DNA of 64,000 nucleotides from Plasticicumulans acidivorans (GTDB lineage Bacteria > Pseudomonadota > Gammaproteobacteria > Competibacterales > Competibacteraceae), in NCBI RefSeq assembly GCF_003182095.1, contig NZ_QGTJ01000001.1, positions 248,001-312,000 of the forward strand, in the 5' to 3' direction. The notes below the pieces were generated by a model. That model made no database searches. It was given only the letters and a program-made list of their open reading frames with translations, and had not been told where the DNA came from. The position numbers and the translations under genes are program-made. Below are positions 55,201 through 63,674 of this stretch, piece by piece (positions within the stretch are counted from its first letter, which is position 1; every line of letters starts with the position of its first letter).

Positions 55201-57780
55201 GTGCTAGACGCATACCGCAAACATGTCGAGGAACGCGCTGCCCAGGGCATTCCGGCACTGCCGCTGTCCGCGCAGCAGACCGCCGACCTGGTGGAACTCC
55301 TGAAGAACCCGCCGAAGGGCGAGGAAGAGTTCCTGGTCGACCTGCTGACGAATCGCGTCCCGGCCGGCGTCGATCAGGCTGCCTACGTCAAGGCGGCATT
55401 CCTGGCCGCCGTCGCCAAGGGTGAGGCCTCTTCTCCGCTGGTCAGCCGCGTGCAGGCCACCGAGCTGCTGGGCACGATGCTCGGCGGCTACAACATTCAG
55501 CCGCTGATCGATCTGCTCGACGACGCCGAGTGCGGCGCCGCTGCGGTCAAGGCTCTGTCGCACACGCTGCTGATGTTCGATTACAAGAACACCATCAAGG
55601 AAAAAGCCGACGCCGGCAGCGCCAACGCCAAGACCGTGCTGCAGTCCTGGGCCGATGCCGAGTGGTTCACCAGCCGCCCGAAGGTACCGGAAAGCGTCAC
55701 CGTGACCGTGTTCAAGGTCACCGGCGAGACCAACACCGATGACCTGTCGCCGGCGCCCGACGCCTGGTCGCGCCCTGACATCCCGTTGCACGCGCTGGCC
55801 ATGCTGAAGAACCCGCGCCCGGGCATCGAAGCCGACCAGCCCGGCAGCGTCGGCCCGATCAAGCAGCTCGCCGCGCTCAAGGCCAAGGGTCACCCGGTCG
55901 CCTACGTCGGTGACGTCGTCGGTACCGGCTCCAGCCGCAAGTCCGCCACCAACTCCGTGCTGTGGTGGACCGGTGAGGACATTCCCAACGTCCCCAACAA
56001 GCGCTTCGGCGGCTTCTGCTTCGGCGGCAAGATCGCCCCGATCTTCTTCAACACGATGGAAGACGCCGGCGCGCTGCCGGTCGAGCTCGATGTCTCGCAG
56101 ATGGATATGGGCGACGCCGTCGAGCTGCGCCCCTACGAGGGCAAGGCGCTGAAGAACGGTGAAGTCATCGCCGACTTCAGCTTCAAGTCCGACGTGCTGC
56201 TCGACGAAGTCCAGGCCGGCGGCCGTATCAACCTGATCATCGGCCGTGGTCTGACCGACTGGGCGCGCGAGCAGCTCGGCCAGGGCCCGTCGCCGGTATT
56301 CCGCCGTCCGGCCGCACAGGTCGAATCCAGCCAGGGCTTCTCGCTGGCGCAGAAGATGGTCGGCAAGGCCTGCGGCGTGACCGGCATCCGCCCGGGCACC
56401 TACTGCGAACCGAAGATGACCACCGTCGGCTCGCAGGACACCACCGGCCCGATGACCCGCGACGAGCTCAAGGATCTGGCCTGCCTCGGCTTCTCCGCCG
56501 ACATGGTGATGCAGTCCTTCTGCCACACCGCTGCCTATCCGAAGCCGGTCGACGTGCAGACCCACCACACGCTGCCGGACTTCATCTCCAGCCGCGCCGG
56601 TGTCGCGCTGCGTCCGGGTGACGGCGTCATCCACTCCTGGCTCAACCGCCTGCTGCTGCCGGATACCGTCGGCACCGGCGGCGACTCGCACACCCGCTTC
56701 CCGATCGGCATTTCCTTCCCGGCCGGCTCGGGCCTGGTCGCCTTCGCCGCGGCCACCGGCTCGATGCCGCTCGACATGCCGGAGTCGGTGTTGGTGCGCT
56801 TCAAGGGCCAGATGCAGCCCGGCATCACGCTGCGTGACCTGGTCAATGCGATCCCCTACTACGCGATCAAGCAGGGTCTGCTGACCGTCGCCAAGCAGGG
56901 CAAGAAGAACATCTTCTCCGGTCGCATCCTCGAAATCGAAGGTCTGCCGGATCTCAAGGTCGAGCAGGCCTTCGAGCTGTCCGACGCCTCCGCCGAGCGC
57001 TCTGCCGCCGGTTGCGCCGTCGCGCTCAACAAAGAGCCGATCATCGAGTACCTGAACTCGAACATCACGCTGATGAAGTGGATGATCGCCAACGGCTACC
57101 AGGACGCGAAGACCCTGGAGCGCCGCATCAAGGCGATGGAAGCCTGGCTGGCCGATCCGCAGCTGATGAAGGCCGACGCCGACGCCGACTACGCCGCGGT
57201 CATCGAGATCGACCTGGCCGACGTCAAGGAGCCGATCCTGGCCTGCCCGAACGACCCGGACGACGTCAAGCTGCTGTCCGAAGTCGCCGGCGACAAGATC
57301 GACGAGGTGTTCATCGGTTCGTGCATGACCAACATCGGTCACTTCCGCGCGGCCGGCAAGCTGCTCGACGGCAAGTCCGACATCCCGGTGCGCCTGTGGA
57401 TCGCCCCGCCGACCAAGATGGACGCGATGATCCTCAGTGAGGAAGGCTACTACGGCATCCTCGGCCGCAGCGGCGCGCGCATGGAAATGCCGGGCTGCTC
57501 GCTGTGCATGGGCAACCAGGCGCAGATCCGCAAGGGCTCGACGGCCATCTCCACCTCGACCCGCAACTTCCCGAACCGCCTCGGCCTCGACACCCGCGTC
57601 TACCTCGGCTCCGCAGAGCTGGCGTCGATCTGCGCGATGCTCGGCAAGCTGCCGACGGTCGCGGAATACATGGCCAACATCGGCGTCATCAACGCCAAGG
57701 CCGACGAGATCTACCGCTACATGAACTTCGACAAGATCGGCGAGTTCAAGGATGTGGCGGACAAGGTGGAAGTCGCCTGA
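55201..57780 (+). CDS. acnB: Aconitate hydratase B
   Basis: 859 aa, normal for AcnB. Isomerises citrate and isocitrate in the TCA cycle and feeds isocitrate lyase. It starts at GTG 55201 ([20 protein letters not shown]). The N-terminal HEAT-like domain is followed by the swivelling domain ([20 protein letters not shown]) and the Fe-S domain ([20 protein letters not shown], cluster cysteines in FIGSCMTN and [12 protein letters not shown]). It has its own terminators. Confidence 0.98.
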   Translation: MLDAYRKHVEERAAQGIPALPLSAQQTADLVELLKNPPKGEEEFLVDLLTNRVPAGVDQAAYVKAAFLAAVAKGEASSPLVSRVQATELLGTMLGGYNIQPLIDLLDDAECGAAAVKALSHTLLMFDYKNTIKEKADAGSANAKTVLQSWADAEWFTSRPKVPESVTVTVFKVTGETNTDDLSPAPDAWSRPDIPLHALAMLKNPRPGIEADQPGSVGPIKQLAALKAKGHPVAYVGDVVGTGSSRKSATNSVLWWTGEDIPNVPNKRFGGFCFGGKIAPIFFNTMEDAGALPVELDVSQMDMGDAVELRPYEGKALKNGEVIADFSFKSDVLLDEVQAGGRINLIIGRGLTDWAREQLGQGPSPVFRRPAAQVESSQGFSLAQKMVGKACGVTGIRPGTYCEPKMTTVGSQDTTGPMTRDELKDLACLGFSADMVMQSFCHTAAYPKPVDVQTHHTLPDFISSRAGVALRPGDGVIHSWLNRLLLPDTVGTGGDSHTRFPIGISFPAGSGLVAFAAATGSMPLDMPESVLVRFKGQMQPGITLRDLVNAIPYYAIKQGLLTVAKQGKKNIFSGRILEIEGLPDLKVEQAFELSDASAERSAAGCAVALNKEPIIEYLNSNITLMKWMIANGYQDAKTLERRIKAMEAWLADPQLMKADADADYAAVIEIDLADVKEPILACPNDPDDVKLLSEVAGDKIDEVFIGSCMTNIGHFRAAGKLLDGKSDIPVRLWIAPPTKMDAMILSEEGYYGILGRSGARMEMPGCSLCMGNQAQIRKGSTAISTSTRNFPNRLGLDTRVYLGSAELASICAMLGKLPTVAEYMANIGVINAKADEIYRYMNFDKIGEFKDVADKVEVA

Positions 57781-57796
57781 AGCTGCGCTGAATACT

Positions 57797-57863
57797 GAGC
57801 CCGCAGAGGCCTGCGGGCTCTAAATACAGCAAGCCCCGGACTTTACGGTTCGGGGCTTTTTTA
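57797..57863 (+). terminator. Tandem hairpins ending acnB
   Basis: First a perfect 10-bp stem GAGCCCGCAG / CTGCGGGCTC (57797-57820, AGGC loop) without a T-run, then AAGCCCCG / CGGGGCTT (57831-57838, 57851-57858) with a T-run (57857-57862). The second is a canonical intrinsic terminator; the first may protect the 3' end. Confidence 0.88.
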
Positions 57864-58141
57864 TTTCATCCATGCACGGGCAACGCAGCAATCACAGCCC
57901 ATGCAAGCGGAGCTACTTTCACCGATCGAAACAGAGTAATGCCCAAATCATTTACCACAAGGAAATCTTCACCTGGCAATCCGGCAACACTGAAAAGCAC
58001 ACATAACGATGAGCTTCACCGCAAACCAGTTAAATGCAGCATACAGACAATAATTTTAATCACTTTTGGCAATAACCCATGCACGTTATTCATACATAAA
58101 ACTGTGCTGCGGGCACCGTCATATCACTGGACATTCAGATA

Positions 58142-58156
58142 AATTGACTGTCAATT
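58142..58156. promoter_or_regulatory. Perfect palindrome AATTGAC-T-GTCAATT, candidate activator site
   Basis: A 7+1+7 inverted repeat about 95 bp upstream of the predicted transcription start, the right distance for a sigma-54 enhancer-binding protein (PrsR-like). The single-nt loop makes a hairpin terminator unlikely. Confidence 0.5.
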
Positions 58157-58219
58157 GTTTTTACATCCGCTGATCACAGATGCTACTTCATCTCAGTAAA
58201 AATCCGGTGTTTTTGTTAA

Positions 58220-58234
58220 TGGTGCGTTTCATGC
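58220..58234 (+). promoter_or_regulatory. Predicted sigma-54 (-24/-12) promoter
   Basis: TGGTGCGTTTCATGC: GG (58221-58222), exactly 10 nt, then GC (58233-58234), close to the consensus TGGCACG-N4-TTGC. The start point should be near 58245, giving a leader of about 55 nt before AAGGAGG and the ATG at 58301. In several EPS-forming bacteria PEP-CTERM genes are RpoN dependent through the PrsK/PrsR system. Confidence 0.65.
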
Positions 58235-58300
58235 CTATGTAATTCCGCTCACCCAAACACTGCCTCGAACGCCTGCTGAGTATTGAGTAAGGAGGAAACC

Positions 58301-59194
58301 ATGCGGCATCAATCCTTGTTCACCGCGTTCGCTTTATCGCTGTTGCCCACCGTCATTGCGAATGCCGGACCAATGCTCATCTTCAGCACGGGAGATCCTG
58401 ACGGCCGGATGGCAATGGCGTCCCGCCCTGCAAGCACCGGAGAATTCGAAATCGAGACGGCCGATGACTTCGTGCTGACGCAAGGCGCCAGCATCAGCGG
58501 AGCAAGCTTCATCGGCCTGCTGACCAACCAGGCAAGCCCATCCTCCTTACTTTCCGTCAGCGTCGAGATTTACCGCGTATTTCCACTGGATTCCGATCTC
58601 ACCCGCACGTCCGGCCCCGCGTCGTTTTCCACATCCTCGGTACCGACCCGCGTCAACTCACCGGCCGATGTCGCATTCGACAGTCGTGACAGTAATTCGG
58701 CGAGCCTGTCATTCAGCAGCACACTGCTCACCCCGTCATTTACCACCCTGAATTCCATTCAGGCCGGCGGCATACAGCCAACCCCCAATCAGACCACCGG
58801 AGGCAATGGCCCGATCACCGGTCAGGAAGTCCAGATCGACGTCACCTTCGATACGCCGATCGATCTGGCGGCAGGGCACTATTTTTTCGTTCCACAGGTG
58901 GAAGTCTCCGGAATCGACAGTTTTCTGTGGCTTTCGGCGCCCAGACCGATAAGTTTCGGCACCGGCCCGTTCAGCCCCGATTTACAGGCCTGGACCCGAG
59001 ATGCGCAGCTTGACCCGGACTGGCTGCGGGTCGGCACCGATATCGTGGGCGGAAGCCCCGCCCCCACGTTCAATGGTGCATTTTCATTATTGGCAACCAC
59101 CGTCGACGAGCCGGAATCCACAGCCTTGATCGGCATCGCCCTGCTGGCTTTGGCCATTGCGAAAAATCGCGAAAGACCACGCCTGGTCATTTAA
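58301..59194 (+). CDS. PEP-CTERM sorting-domain protein (exosortase substrate)
   Basis: 297 aa. A signal peptide (LFTAFALSLLPTVIANAG) is followed by an extracellular beta-rich domain starting MLIFSTGDPDGRMAMASRP. The C-terminus carries the sorting signal: VDEPES (about 268-273), a hydrophobic stretch TALIGIALLALAIA and a basic tail KNRERPR. The first proline of P-E-P is Asp here, leaving D-E-P-E-S. Its strong AAGGAGG fixes the ATG at 58301. XrtA at 449-1963 should process it; its surface role (floc or biofilm matrix) is inference. The only PEP-CTERM substrate I see in the window. Confidence 0.88.
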   Translation: MRHQSLFTAFALSLLPTVIANAGPMLIFSTGDPDGRMAMASRPASTGEFEIETADDFVLTQGASISGASFIGLLTNQASPSSLLSVSVEIYRVFPLDSDLTRTSGPASFSTSSVPTRVNSPADVAFDSRDSNSASLSFSSTLLTPSFTTLNSIQAGGIQPTPNQTTGGNGPITGQEVQIDVTFDTPIDLAAGHYFFVPQVEVSGIDSFLWLSAPRPISFGTGPFSPDLQAWTRDAQLDPDWLRVGTDIVGGSPAPTFNGAFSLLATTVDEPESTALIGIALLALAIAKNRERPRLVI

Positions 59195-59478
59195 ATACGC
59201 AAGAGCGCATCGCTTTTCAGCACACGGCATGGCGAATGCGCTCGCAGCACACCGGCCTGCACGGCTTAAAAAACCACCCGTCGATTCTCCGCGGATTTCT
59301 TTAAATAAATGGAATGCCGCAGCTGGCCGATTCGACGCAAGGCCACGGCTACAGCCTTCGCTCGTCTGGCGCGGTTTGTTCGCATTCCGGCGTGGAAGCG
59401 CTTCAAGCGCGCAAGGCTGGACGCCGCAGACGGTGCAGGTGACAGTCTGCGTCCAAACTGGCCACCCGTTTCCAGCCC
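59195..59478 (+). other. Intergenic region before the HD-CBS-HEPN gene
   Basis: 284 bp with no gene I can support. A short AT-rich TTTCTTTAAATAAATGG (about 59297-59313) could be a promoter. Near 59420-59455 GGAC..GCAGAC and GTCTGCGTCC form an imperfect stem. Confidence 0.35.
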
Positions 59479-60840
59479 ATGACCGACGATCTTGTCGCCC
59501 GCGCCCGCCGCTACGCCACCGAAGCCCACGCCCGCATCGACCAGCGCCGCAAGTACACCGGCCAGCCCTATGAGGCGCACCTGAAAGCCGTCGCCAAACA
59601 GGTTCAGGACGCCGGGGGTGACCATGCGATGGTCGCGGCCGCGTGGCTGCACGATACCGTCGAGGACACCCCGGCCACGCTCGGCGATATCGAGCGTGAG
59701 TTCGGTGCCGACGTCGCAGCGCTGGTGGCCGACCTTACCGACGTCAGCCGGCCGAGCGACGGCAACCGCGCCCAGCGCCGCGCCATCGACCGTGCTCATT
59801 CCGCGCAAGCCTGTGCCCGCGCACAGACGGTCAAGCTCGCCGATCTGATCGACAACTGCCGTGACATCAGCCGTCACGATCCGCAGTTCGCCCGCACCTT
59901 CATGGAGGAGATGGAACAGCTGCTCACCGTGCTCGAAGCTGCCGATCCGCGCCTGCGCCAGCAGGCCTACCGCACGCTCGAACGCTGCCGCGCCCAGCTC
60001 GACCGCGTCGCCGTCGCGGCTCCGGCCGAGGCCCTGCCGGCGCTGAGCGACGACGACGTGCAGCGCCGGCTGCGCCAGGTGCAGGTGTTCGCCCACGCCT
60101 TTGCCGCGCAGGACATCGCCGATACGCTCGCCTCCTTCGACGCCGAACACCCGGCCGCGCGCGCCGCCACCAGCATGCAAGCCAACGGCTGGCAGATCGC
60201 CGGCGTGCGGCGTGCCGGTCGCATCGACGGCTGCGTATCCCTCGATGCCCTGCAGACGCGGCCCGAGTCCAGCTGCGGCGAGCTGAGCCGGCCGCTCGAA
60301 CGCTCCAGCCTGCTCGCCGCCGACGCCTCGCTCGCCGAAGTGGTGCATGTGCTGACGCGCCAGGATCACGCCTTCGTCACCACCCTCGGTGAGCCGGTGG
60401 CCCTGATCTCGCGTGCGCACATGCAAAAGCCGGTGGTACGCATGTGGCTGTTCGGCATCATCACCTTCGCCGAAATGGACTTCACCGACCGCATCCGCAG
60501 GCGCTGGCCCGGCGGCGAGTGGACCGCGCAGCTGTCGAGTGCTCGCCTGGAGAAAGCCCGCCTGCTACAGCAGGAACGCCAGCGCCGCGGTCACGTCTGC
60601 ACGCTGCTCGACTGCCTGCAGTTCGGTGACAAGGCGCGTGTCCTCGCCAGCGATGCACAGGAGTGCGAACGGCTCGGCCTGCCCGGACGCAGCGCCGCCA
60701 AGCGGGTCATCGCCGACCTCGAATCGCTGCGCAATCATCTGGCCCATGCGCAGGACATCGTCAGCCACGACTGGGCTCAGATTGCCCGCCTGGCCCAGCG
60801 CGTCGAAGAGATGGTGGCGAACGTCAGCGTCCATCTGTAG
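59479..60840 (+). CDS. HD-domain (SpoT/MESH1-like) + CBS-like + HEPN-like fusion protein
   Basis: 453 aa, cytosolic. Residues 1-170 form an HD hydrolase resembling the ppGpp hydrolase half of SpoT/MESH1: YEAHLKAVAKQVQDAGG, then AAAWLHDTVEDTPATLGDIE (His-Asp near residue 57) and TVKLADLIDNCRDISRHDPQ. A middle region (about 245-320) looks like a CBS unit (ADASLAEVVHVLTRQDHAFV, then KPVVRMWLFGIITFAEMDF). The C-terminal helical domain (about 340-450) has LEKARLLQQERQRRGHVCTL, LLDCLQFGDKARVL and the R-x4-H signature LRNHLAHAQDIV near residue 417, typical of HEPN domains. This fusion is not one I know. The synthetase half of RelA/SpoT is absent. The substrate and trigger are unknown. Confidence 0.8.
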   Translation: MTDDLVARARRYATEAHARIDQRRKYTGQPYEAHLKAVAKQVQDAGGDHAMVAAAWLHDTVEDTPATLGDIEREFGADVAALVADLTDVSRPSDGNRAQRRAIDRAHSAQACARAQTVKLADLIDNCRDISRHDPQFARTFMEEMEQLLTVLEAADPRLRQQAYRTLERCRAQLDRVAVAAPAEALPALSDDDVQRRLRQVQVFAHAFAAQDIADTLASFDAEHPAARAATSMQANGWQIAGVRRAGRIDGCVSLDALQTRPESSCGELSRPLERSSLLAADASLAEVVHVLTRQDHAFVTTLGEPVALISRAHMQKPVVRMWLFGIITFAEMDFTDRIRRRWPGGEWTAQLSSARLEKARLLQQERQRRGHVCTLLDCLQFGDKARVLASDAQECERLGLPGRSAAKRVIADLESLRNHLAHAQDIVSHDWAQIARLAQRVEEMVANVSVHL

Positions 60841-60932
60841 CGTATCGCGTGACGCGGATCACAGGTTCGGAGAACGACGGTCTGCATCTTGCACAGTTTT
60901 TTTGACGTTCAGGGTTCACGGGCACAGGGTTG

Positions 60933-61247
60933 ATGCAGATGAACACGATCGAACTGGACATTGCTGATCTCAAACGTGCTGCATCATTTCAGCTGCACCG
61001 GACAGCGCTGTTGCTGGTCAGCCGACTGCACGCTGACACTGCCGAGGACGCGCCATCGCTGATGCGTAAATGGCTGATTCGGCGCCGCCTGCGCACGATC
61101 ATCCGCGAGCTGCTGCGTCGGCGCCGGCTCGACGAGGTCATGGCGATGGCGCGCAGCACCGCCGCCGACGTGCTCGAACAGTCACACATCGCCGACGTCT
61201 CGCAGCAGTATCTGCGCCTGATCGAACGCCTCGGACCCGATCAGTAA
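60933..61247 (+). CDS. Small helical protein, unknown
   Basis: About 104 aa, start at ATG 60933 or 60939 (AGGG upstream). Predicted helical with a very basic middle (MRKWLIRRRLRTIIRELLRR). I do not recognise a family. It is followed 25 bp later by the convergent Fe-S gene. Confidence 0.6.
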   Translation: MQMNTIELDIADLKRAASFQLHRTALLLVSRLHADTAEDAPSLMRKWLIRRRLRTIIRELLRRRRLDEVMAMARSTAADVLEQSHIADVSQQYLRLIERLGPDQ

Positions 61248-61272
61248 CACCGGCGCCCGAACGGCCGACGCA

Positions 61273-62640
61273 TCAGCCGATGTCGGCGGCCAGCCGGTCG
61301 CGCAACAATTGTGCGAGATGCACCGCACTGCGGCCGTCATTCAGCCGGATCTGCTCACGACAGGAAAAACCATTGGCCAGCACCCGCGCCTGCGGCTCGG
61401 CGCGCAGCGCCGGCAGCAGCGCCTGCTCGGCCATCGCATCGGCCGCCGCCGCGTGCTCGACCTCCAGCCCGTAGCCGCCGGCCATGCCGCAGCAGGCCGC
61501 CTCGACGAACTCGAAATCGACGCCGGGCAGCAGCTTCATCACCTTGCGCATCGACTTCATCGCGCCGACCGCCTTCTGGTGACAATGCCCGTGCACCAGC
61601 ACACGCAGCGGAGTGTCGGTCGACTGCCAGCCCAGATTCAGGCGCCTGGCGGCGTGCTCACGGGCGATGAATTCCTCGAACAGGATCGACAATGCCGACA
61701 GCCGCTCTGCCGCCTCACCGAGGCCGAGCATGCGGTACTCGTCGCGCAGCGCGAGCAGGCAGGCCGGTTCCAGACCGAGCACCCAGCGCCCGGCGGCGAC
61801 GTGCACTTCGAGCGCAGCGAGCACGCGGCGGGCTTCGGCACGCGCCGCCTCGATCATGCCGTTGGCGATCAGCGTGCGCCCGCAGCACAGCGGCCGCTGC
61901 GGCTCGGCGTCGTCAGCCGCCGCGGCGACGATGAACACCCGGTAGCCGGCGGCCTCCAGCACCTGGCGCGCCGCCACGGCAATATCCGGATCGAAATGCC
62001 GGGTGAAGGAATCGACGAACAGCACGACCTCGCGCCCGGCATCGGCCACCGGCGCGCTGGCGTAAGCCTCGGCCGGAAACGGCTGTGCGACGGGCTGCGG
62101 CAAGGCGCGATCGGCACGGATGCCAAGCAGGCGCTCACCGAGCCGGGCCAGCGCCGGCAGGCGATTGCGCAGCGCCAGCAGCCGCGGCAGCCAGCGGCGA
62201 TGACGGTACAGATGGCGTGGCAGGCCGGCGAACAGACGCGTGCGCGGCCGCACACCCTGCTGTGCCTGACGCTGGGCGAGGTACTCGACCTTGATCGTCG
62301 CCATGTCGACCGAGTTTTCGCACTCGCGCTTGCAGCCCTTGCAGCCGACGCAGTCGTCCATCACTTCGGCGAGCTGCGGATCGGTGAACGGCAGGTCACC
62401 GAGTTCGCCGTTGAGCGCCGCCTTGAGCAGGCGCACACGACCACCGGTGGAAAACGCCGGATCACCGCTGACACGGTAGCTCGGGCACATCACGCCCTTG
62501 GGATTGAGCGTCTCGCACTGGCGACTGCCGATGCATACCGCCACGGCTTTCGCGAAGTCACCACCGCTCTTGGGAATGTCGGCGTAGGCATCGCCCATGC
62601 CGGCATTCTCATACGCGGACCAGTCGAGAAAGCTCTTCAT
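61273..62640 (-). CDS. Fe-S oxidoreductase (heterodisulfide-reductase/GlpC-like half)
   Basis: 455 aa. Two ferredoxin-type cysteine sets are visible near residues 30-120 (CIGSRQCETLNPKGVMC and DDCVGCKGCKRECE) and two CCG motifs (CCGRTLIANGM and AACCGMAGGYGLEVE) in the C-terminal half. The organisation matches the Fe-S half of YdiJ/lactate or 2-hydroxyglutarate dehydrogenases, but the FAD-binding half is missing here and in the adjacent sequence. It is thus either a stand-alone subunit or the partner of a FAD gene elsewhere. ATG 62640 is preferred (GGGAG 7 nt upstream). Confidence 0.85.
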   Translation of the reverse strand: MKSFLDWSAYENAGMGDAYADIPKSGGDFAKAVAVCIGSRQCETLNPKGVMCPSYRVSGDPAFSTGGRVRLLKAALNGELGDLPFTDPQLAEVMDDCVGCKGCKRECENSVDMATIKVEYLAQRQAQQGVRPRTRLFAGLPRHLYRHRRWLPRLLALRNRLPALARLGERLLGIRADRALPQPVAQPFPAEAYASAPVADAGREVVLFVDSFTRHFDPDIAVAARQVLEAAGYRVFIVAAAADDAEPQRPLCCGRTLIANGMIEAARAEARRVLAALEVHVAAGRWVLGLEPACLLALRDEYRMLGLGEAAERLSALSILFEEFIAREHAARRLNLGWQSTDTPLRVLVHGHCHQKAVGAMKSMRKVMKLLPGVDFEFVEAACCGMAGGYGLEVEHAAAADAMAEQALLPALRAEPQARVLANGFSCREQIRLNDGRSAVHLAQLLRDRLAADIG

Positions 62641-62735
62641 CACCACACTCCCGGACATCGATATCGACGCCGAGGCAGCAAGAAACACGCCGCAGCCAAC
62701 GGTGAGTGAATGCCCGAAAATCAAGCGACTAGCGC

Positions 62736-62769
62736 CCCCGCCGTTGTCGGCTTTGCGACAACGGCGGGG
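62736..62769. repeat. Perfect 14-bp inverted repeat
   Basis: CCCCGCCGTTGTCG (62736-62749) and CGACAACGGCGGGG (62756-62769) with a 6-nt GCTTTG loop. No T-run follows on either strand, so it is not a standard terminator. It may be an orphaned or inserted palindromic element, or an operator. Confidence 0.75.
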
Positions 62770-62916
62770 AGCAGGAGCGCAGGGCGCCATCGGCACTGCA
62801 GCCCGGCGAGCCGCGTCACCACGGGCGCATGTCGGTGTGCGAGGCAGCCGGTGCAATAAAAAATCGGCCGCGGATGCCATGAGCCTTGTCATCCACTCTC
62901 CGCATGCTACGGTCAG

Positions 62917-62936
62917 CTTCACAAAACTTCACAAAA
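62917..62936. repeat. Tandem 10-bp direct repeat CTTCACAAAA x2
   Basis: Two exact adjacent copies (62917-62926 and 62927-62936), 157 bp before the Pvc16-like start codon. A 10-bp period equals one helical turn, as in tandem half-sites for OmpR/PhoB-type regulators. Confidence 0.6.
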
Positions 62937-63092
62937 AGACCGCGTTACCGCGTCGCCCTGCACTTGCCGGGACGGCGATGTCGTCAGGGAGGTTTCTGAA
63001 ATGGCCGGATTTTGCCAAGCGTCGTCGTTTCCCAAATGCTTTTCCTGCCTGCGAAACCGTGACGGCGCATCGCGCCTGCGCTGACGCCTGCC

Positions 63093-63674
63093 ATGGCCAG
63101 CCATCGCGCCGCAGAAGCCGCCATGCTCGCCATCGAGGCGGCGCTCAAGCGTGAGCAGCCCGCGGAACTGATTGCGCTCGGCGCGGTGCGGCTGCTCGGC
63201 AGCGCCGACCTCGCCCGCCAGGATCTCGGCAATCTGCTCGGCCTCTACCTGCACCGCATCGCACTCGATCCGGCCGCGCGCAACCGCTACCGCCAGCCGC
63301 CGCCGGCGGCCAATGCCGCGCCGCAGGCCCTGCTGCCGCTGACCCTGCATTTCCTGCTGTTCCCGTGGGTCGGCAGCGCCTCCTCCGAACTGCGCCTGCT
63401 CGGCTGGGGCATGCAGACACTGGCACGCATCTGCGAACTGGATGCCGCGCGCATCGGTGCCTTCGACAGCGAATGGGGCGAGCAGGAGCGTGCCCAGCTG
63501 CAACCCGAGGAGATGTCCGCCGAGGATCTGCTGCGCGTCTGGGACGGGCTGCCGCTGAAGTACCGGCCGAGCGTGCCCTACGTGGTGCGCACCGTGTTCG
63601 TCCACGACACGCCGCAGCCGGCCGCCGGGCCGGTGCGCACGCGGCTGTTCGGCTATGACGGTGAAGTGCCATGA
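63093..63674 (+). CDS. Pvc16/Afp16-like DUF4255 protein of a contractile injection system
   Basis: 193 aa. LGNLLGLYLHRIALDPAARN, then LPLTLHFLLFPWVGSASSEL, RLLGWGMQTLARICELDAAR and EEMSAEDLLRVWDGLPLKYR, ending PSVPYVVRTVFVH, follow the Pvc16_N (DUF4255) pattern. In extracellular contractile injection systems (Photorhabdus PVC, Serratia Afp) the Pvc16/Afp16 protein caps the end of the tail tube and sheath. It overlaps the next gene by 4 nt (ATGA), so an operon continues to the right. Other DUF4255 proteins sit near less well defined phage-tail-like clusters. Confidence 0.85.
   Translation: MASHRAAEAAMLAIEAALKREQPAELIALGAVRLLGSADLARQDLGNLLGLYLHRIALDPAARNRYRQPPPAANAAPQALLPLTLHFLLFPWVGSASSELRLLGWGMQTLARICELDAARIGAFDSEWGEQERAQLQPEEMSAEDLLRVWDGLPLKYRPSVPYVVRTVFVHDTPQPAAGPVRTRLFGYDGEVP

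Larger units (their letters stand above)
57864..58300 (+). promoter_or_regulatory. AT-rich upstream region of the PEP-CTERM gene
   Basis: 437 bp, markedly AT-rich versus its surroundings, with no supportable gene. Its distal part (57864-58140) shows no structure I can name. The proximal part holds a 15-bp palindrome (58142-58156) and a -24/-12 element (58220-58234), listed separately. Confidence 0.6.
62641..63092. promoter_or_regulatory. Structured intergenic region before the Pvc16-like operon
   Basis: 452 bp between divergent genes, no supportable ORF. It holds a 14-bp perfect hairpin (62736-62769) and a tandem CTTCACAAAA repeat (62917-62936), listed separately. Promoters for both flanking genes should lie here; none is clear by eye. 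Confidence 0.5.

Noticed and set aside
55204-57342. A 712-codon frame antisense to acnB
   Set aside because: It lies entirely within acnB, has a shadow-type composition and no recognisable motif.
58142-58170. The AATTGAC palindrome followed by GTTTTTAC as a terminator
   Set aside because: The loop would be one nucleotide and the stem very AT-rich; a real terminator for acnB already lies at 57831-57863.
62641-62922. N-terminal extension of the Fe-S oxidoreductase up to 62922
   Set aside because: The extension is Cys/Pro/Arg-rich without homology to the family and spans the 14-bp hairpin; the ATG at 62640 has a proper ribosome-binding site.
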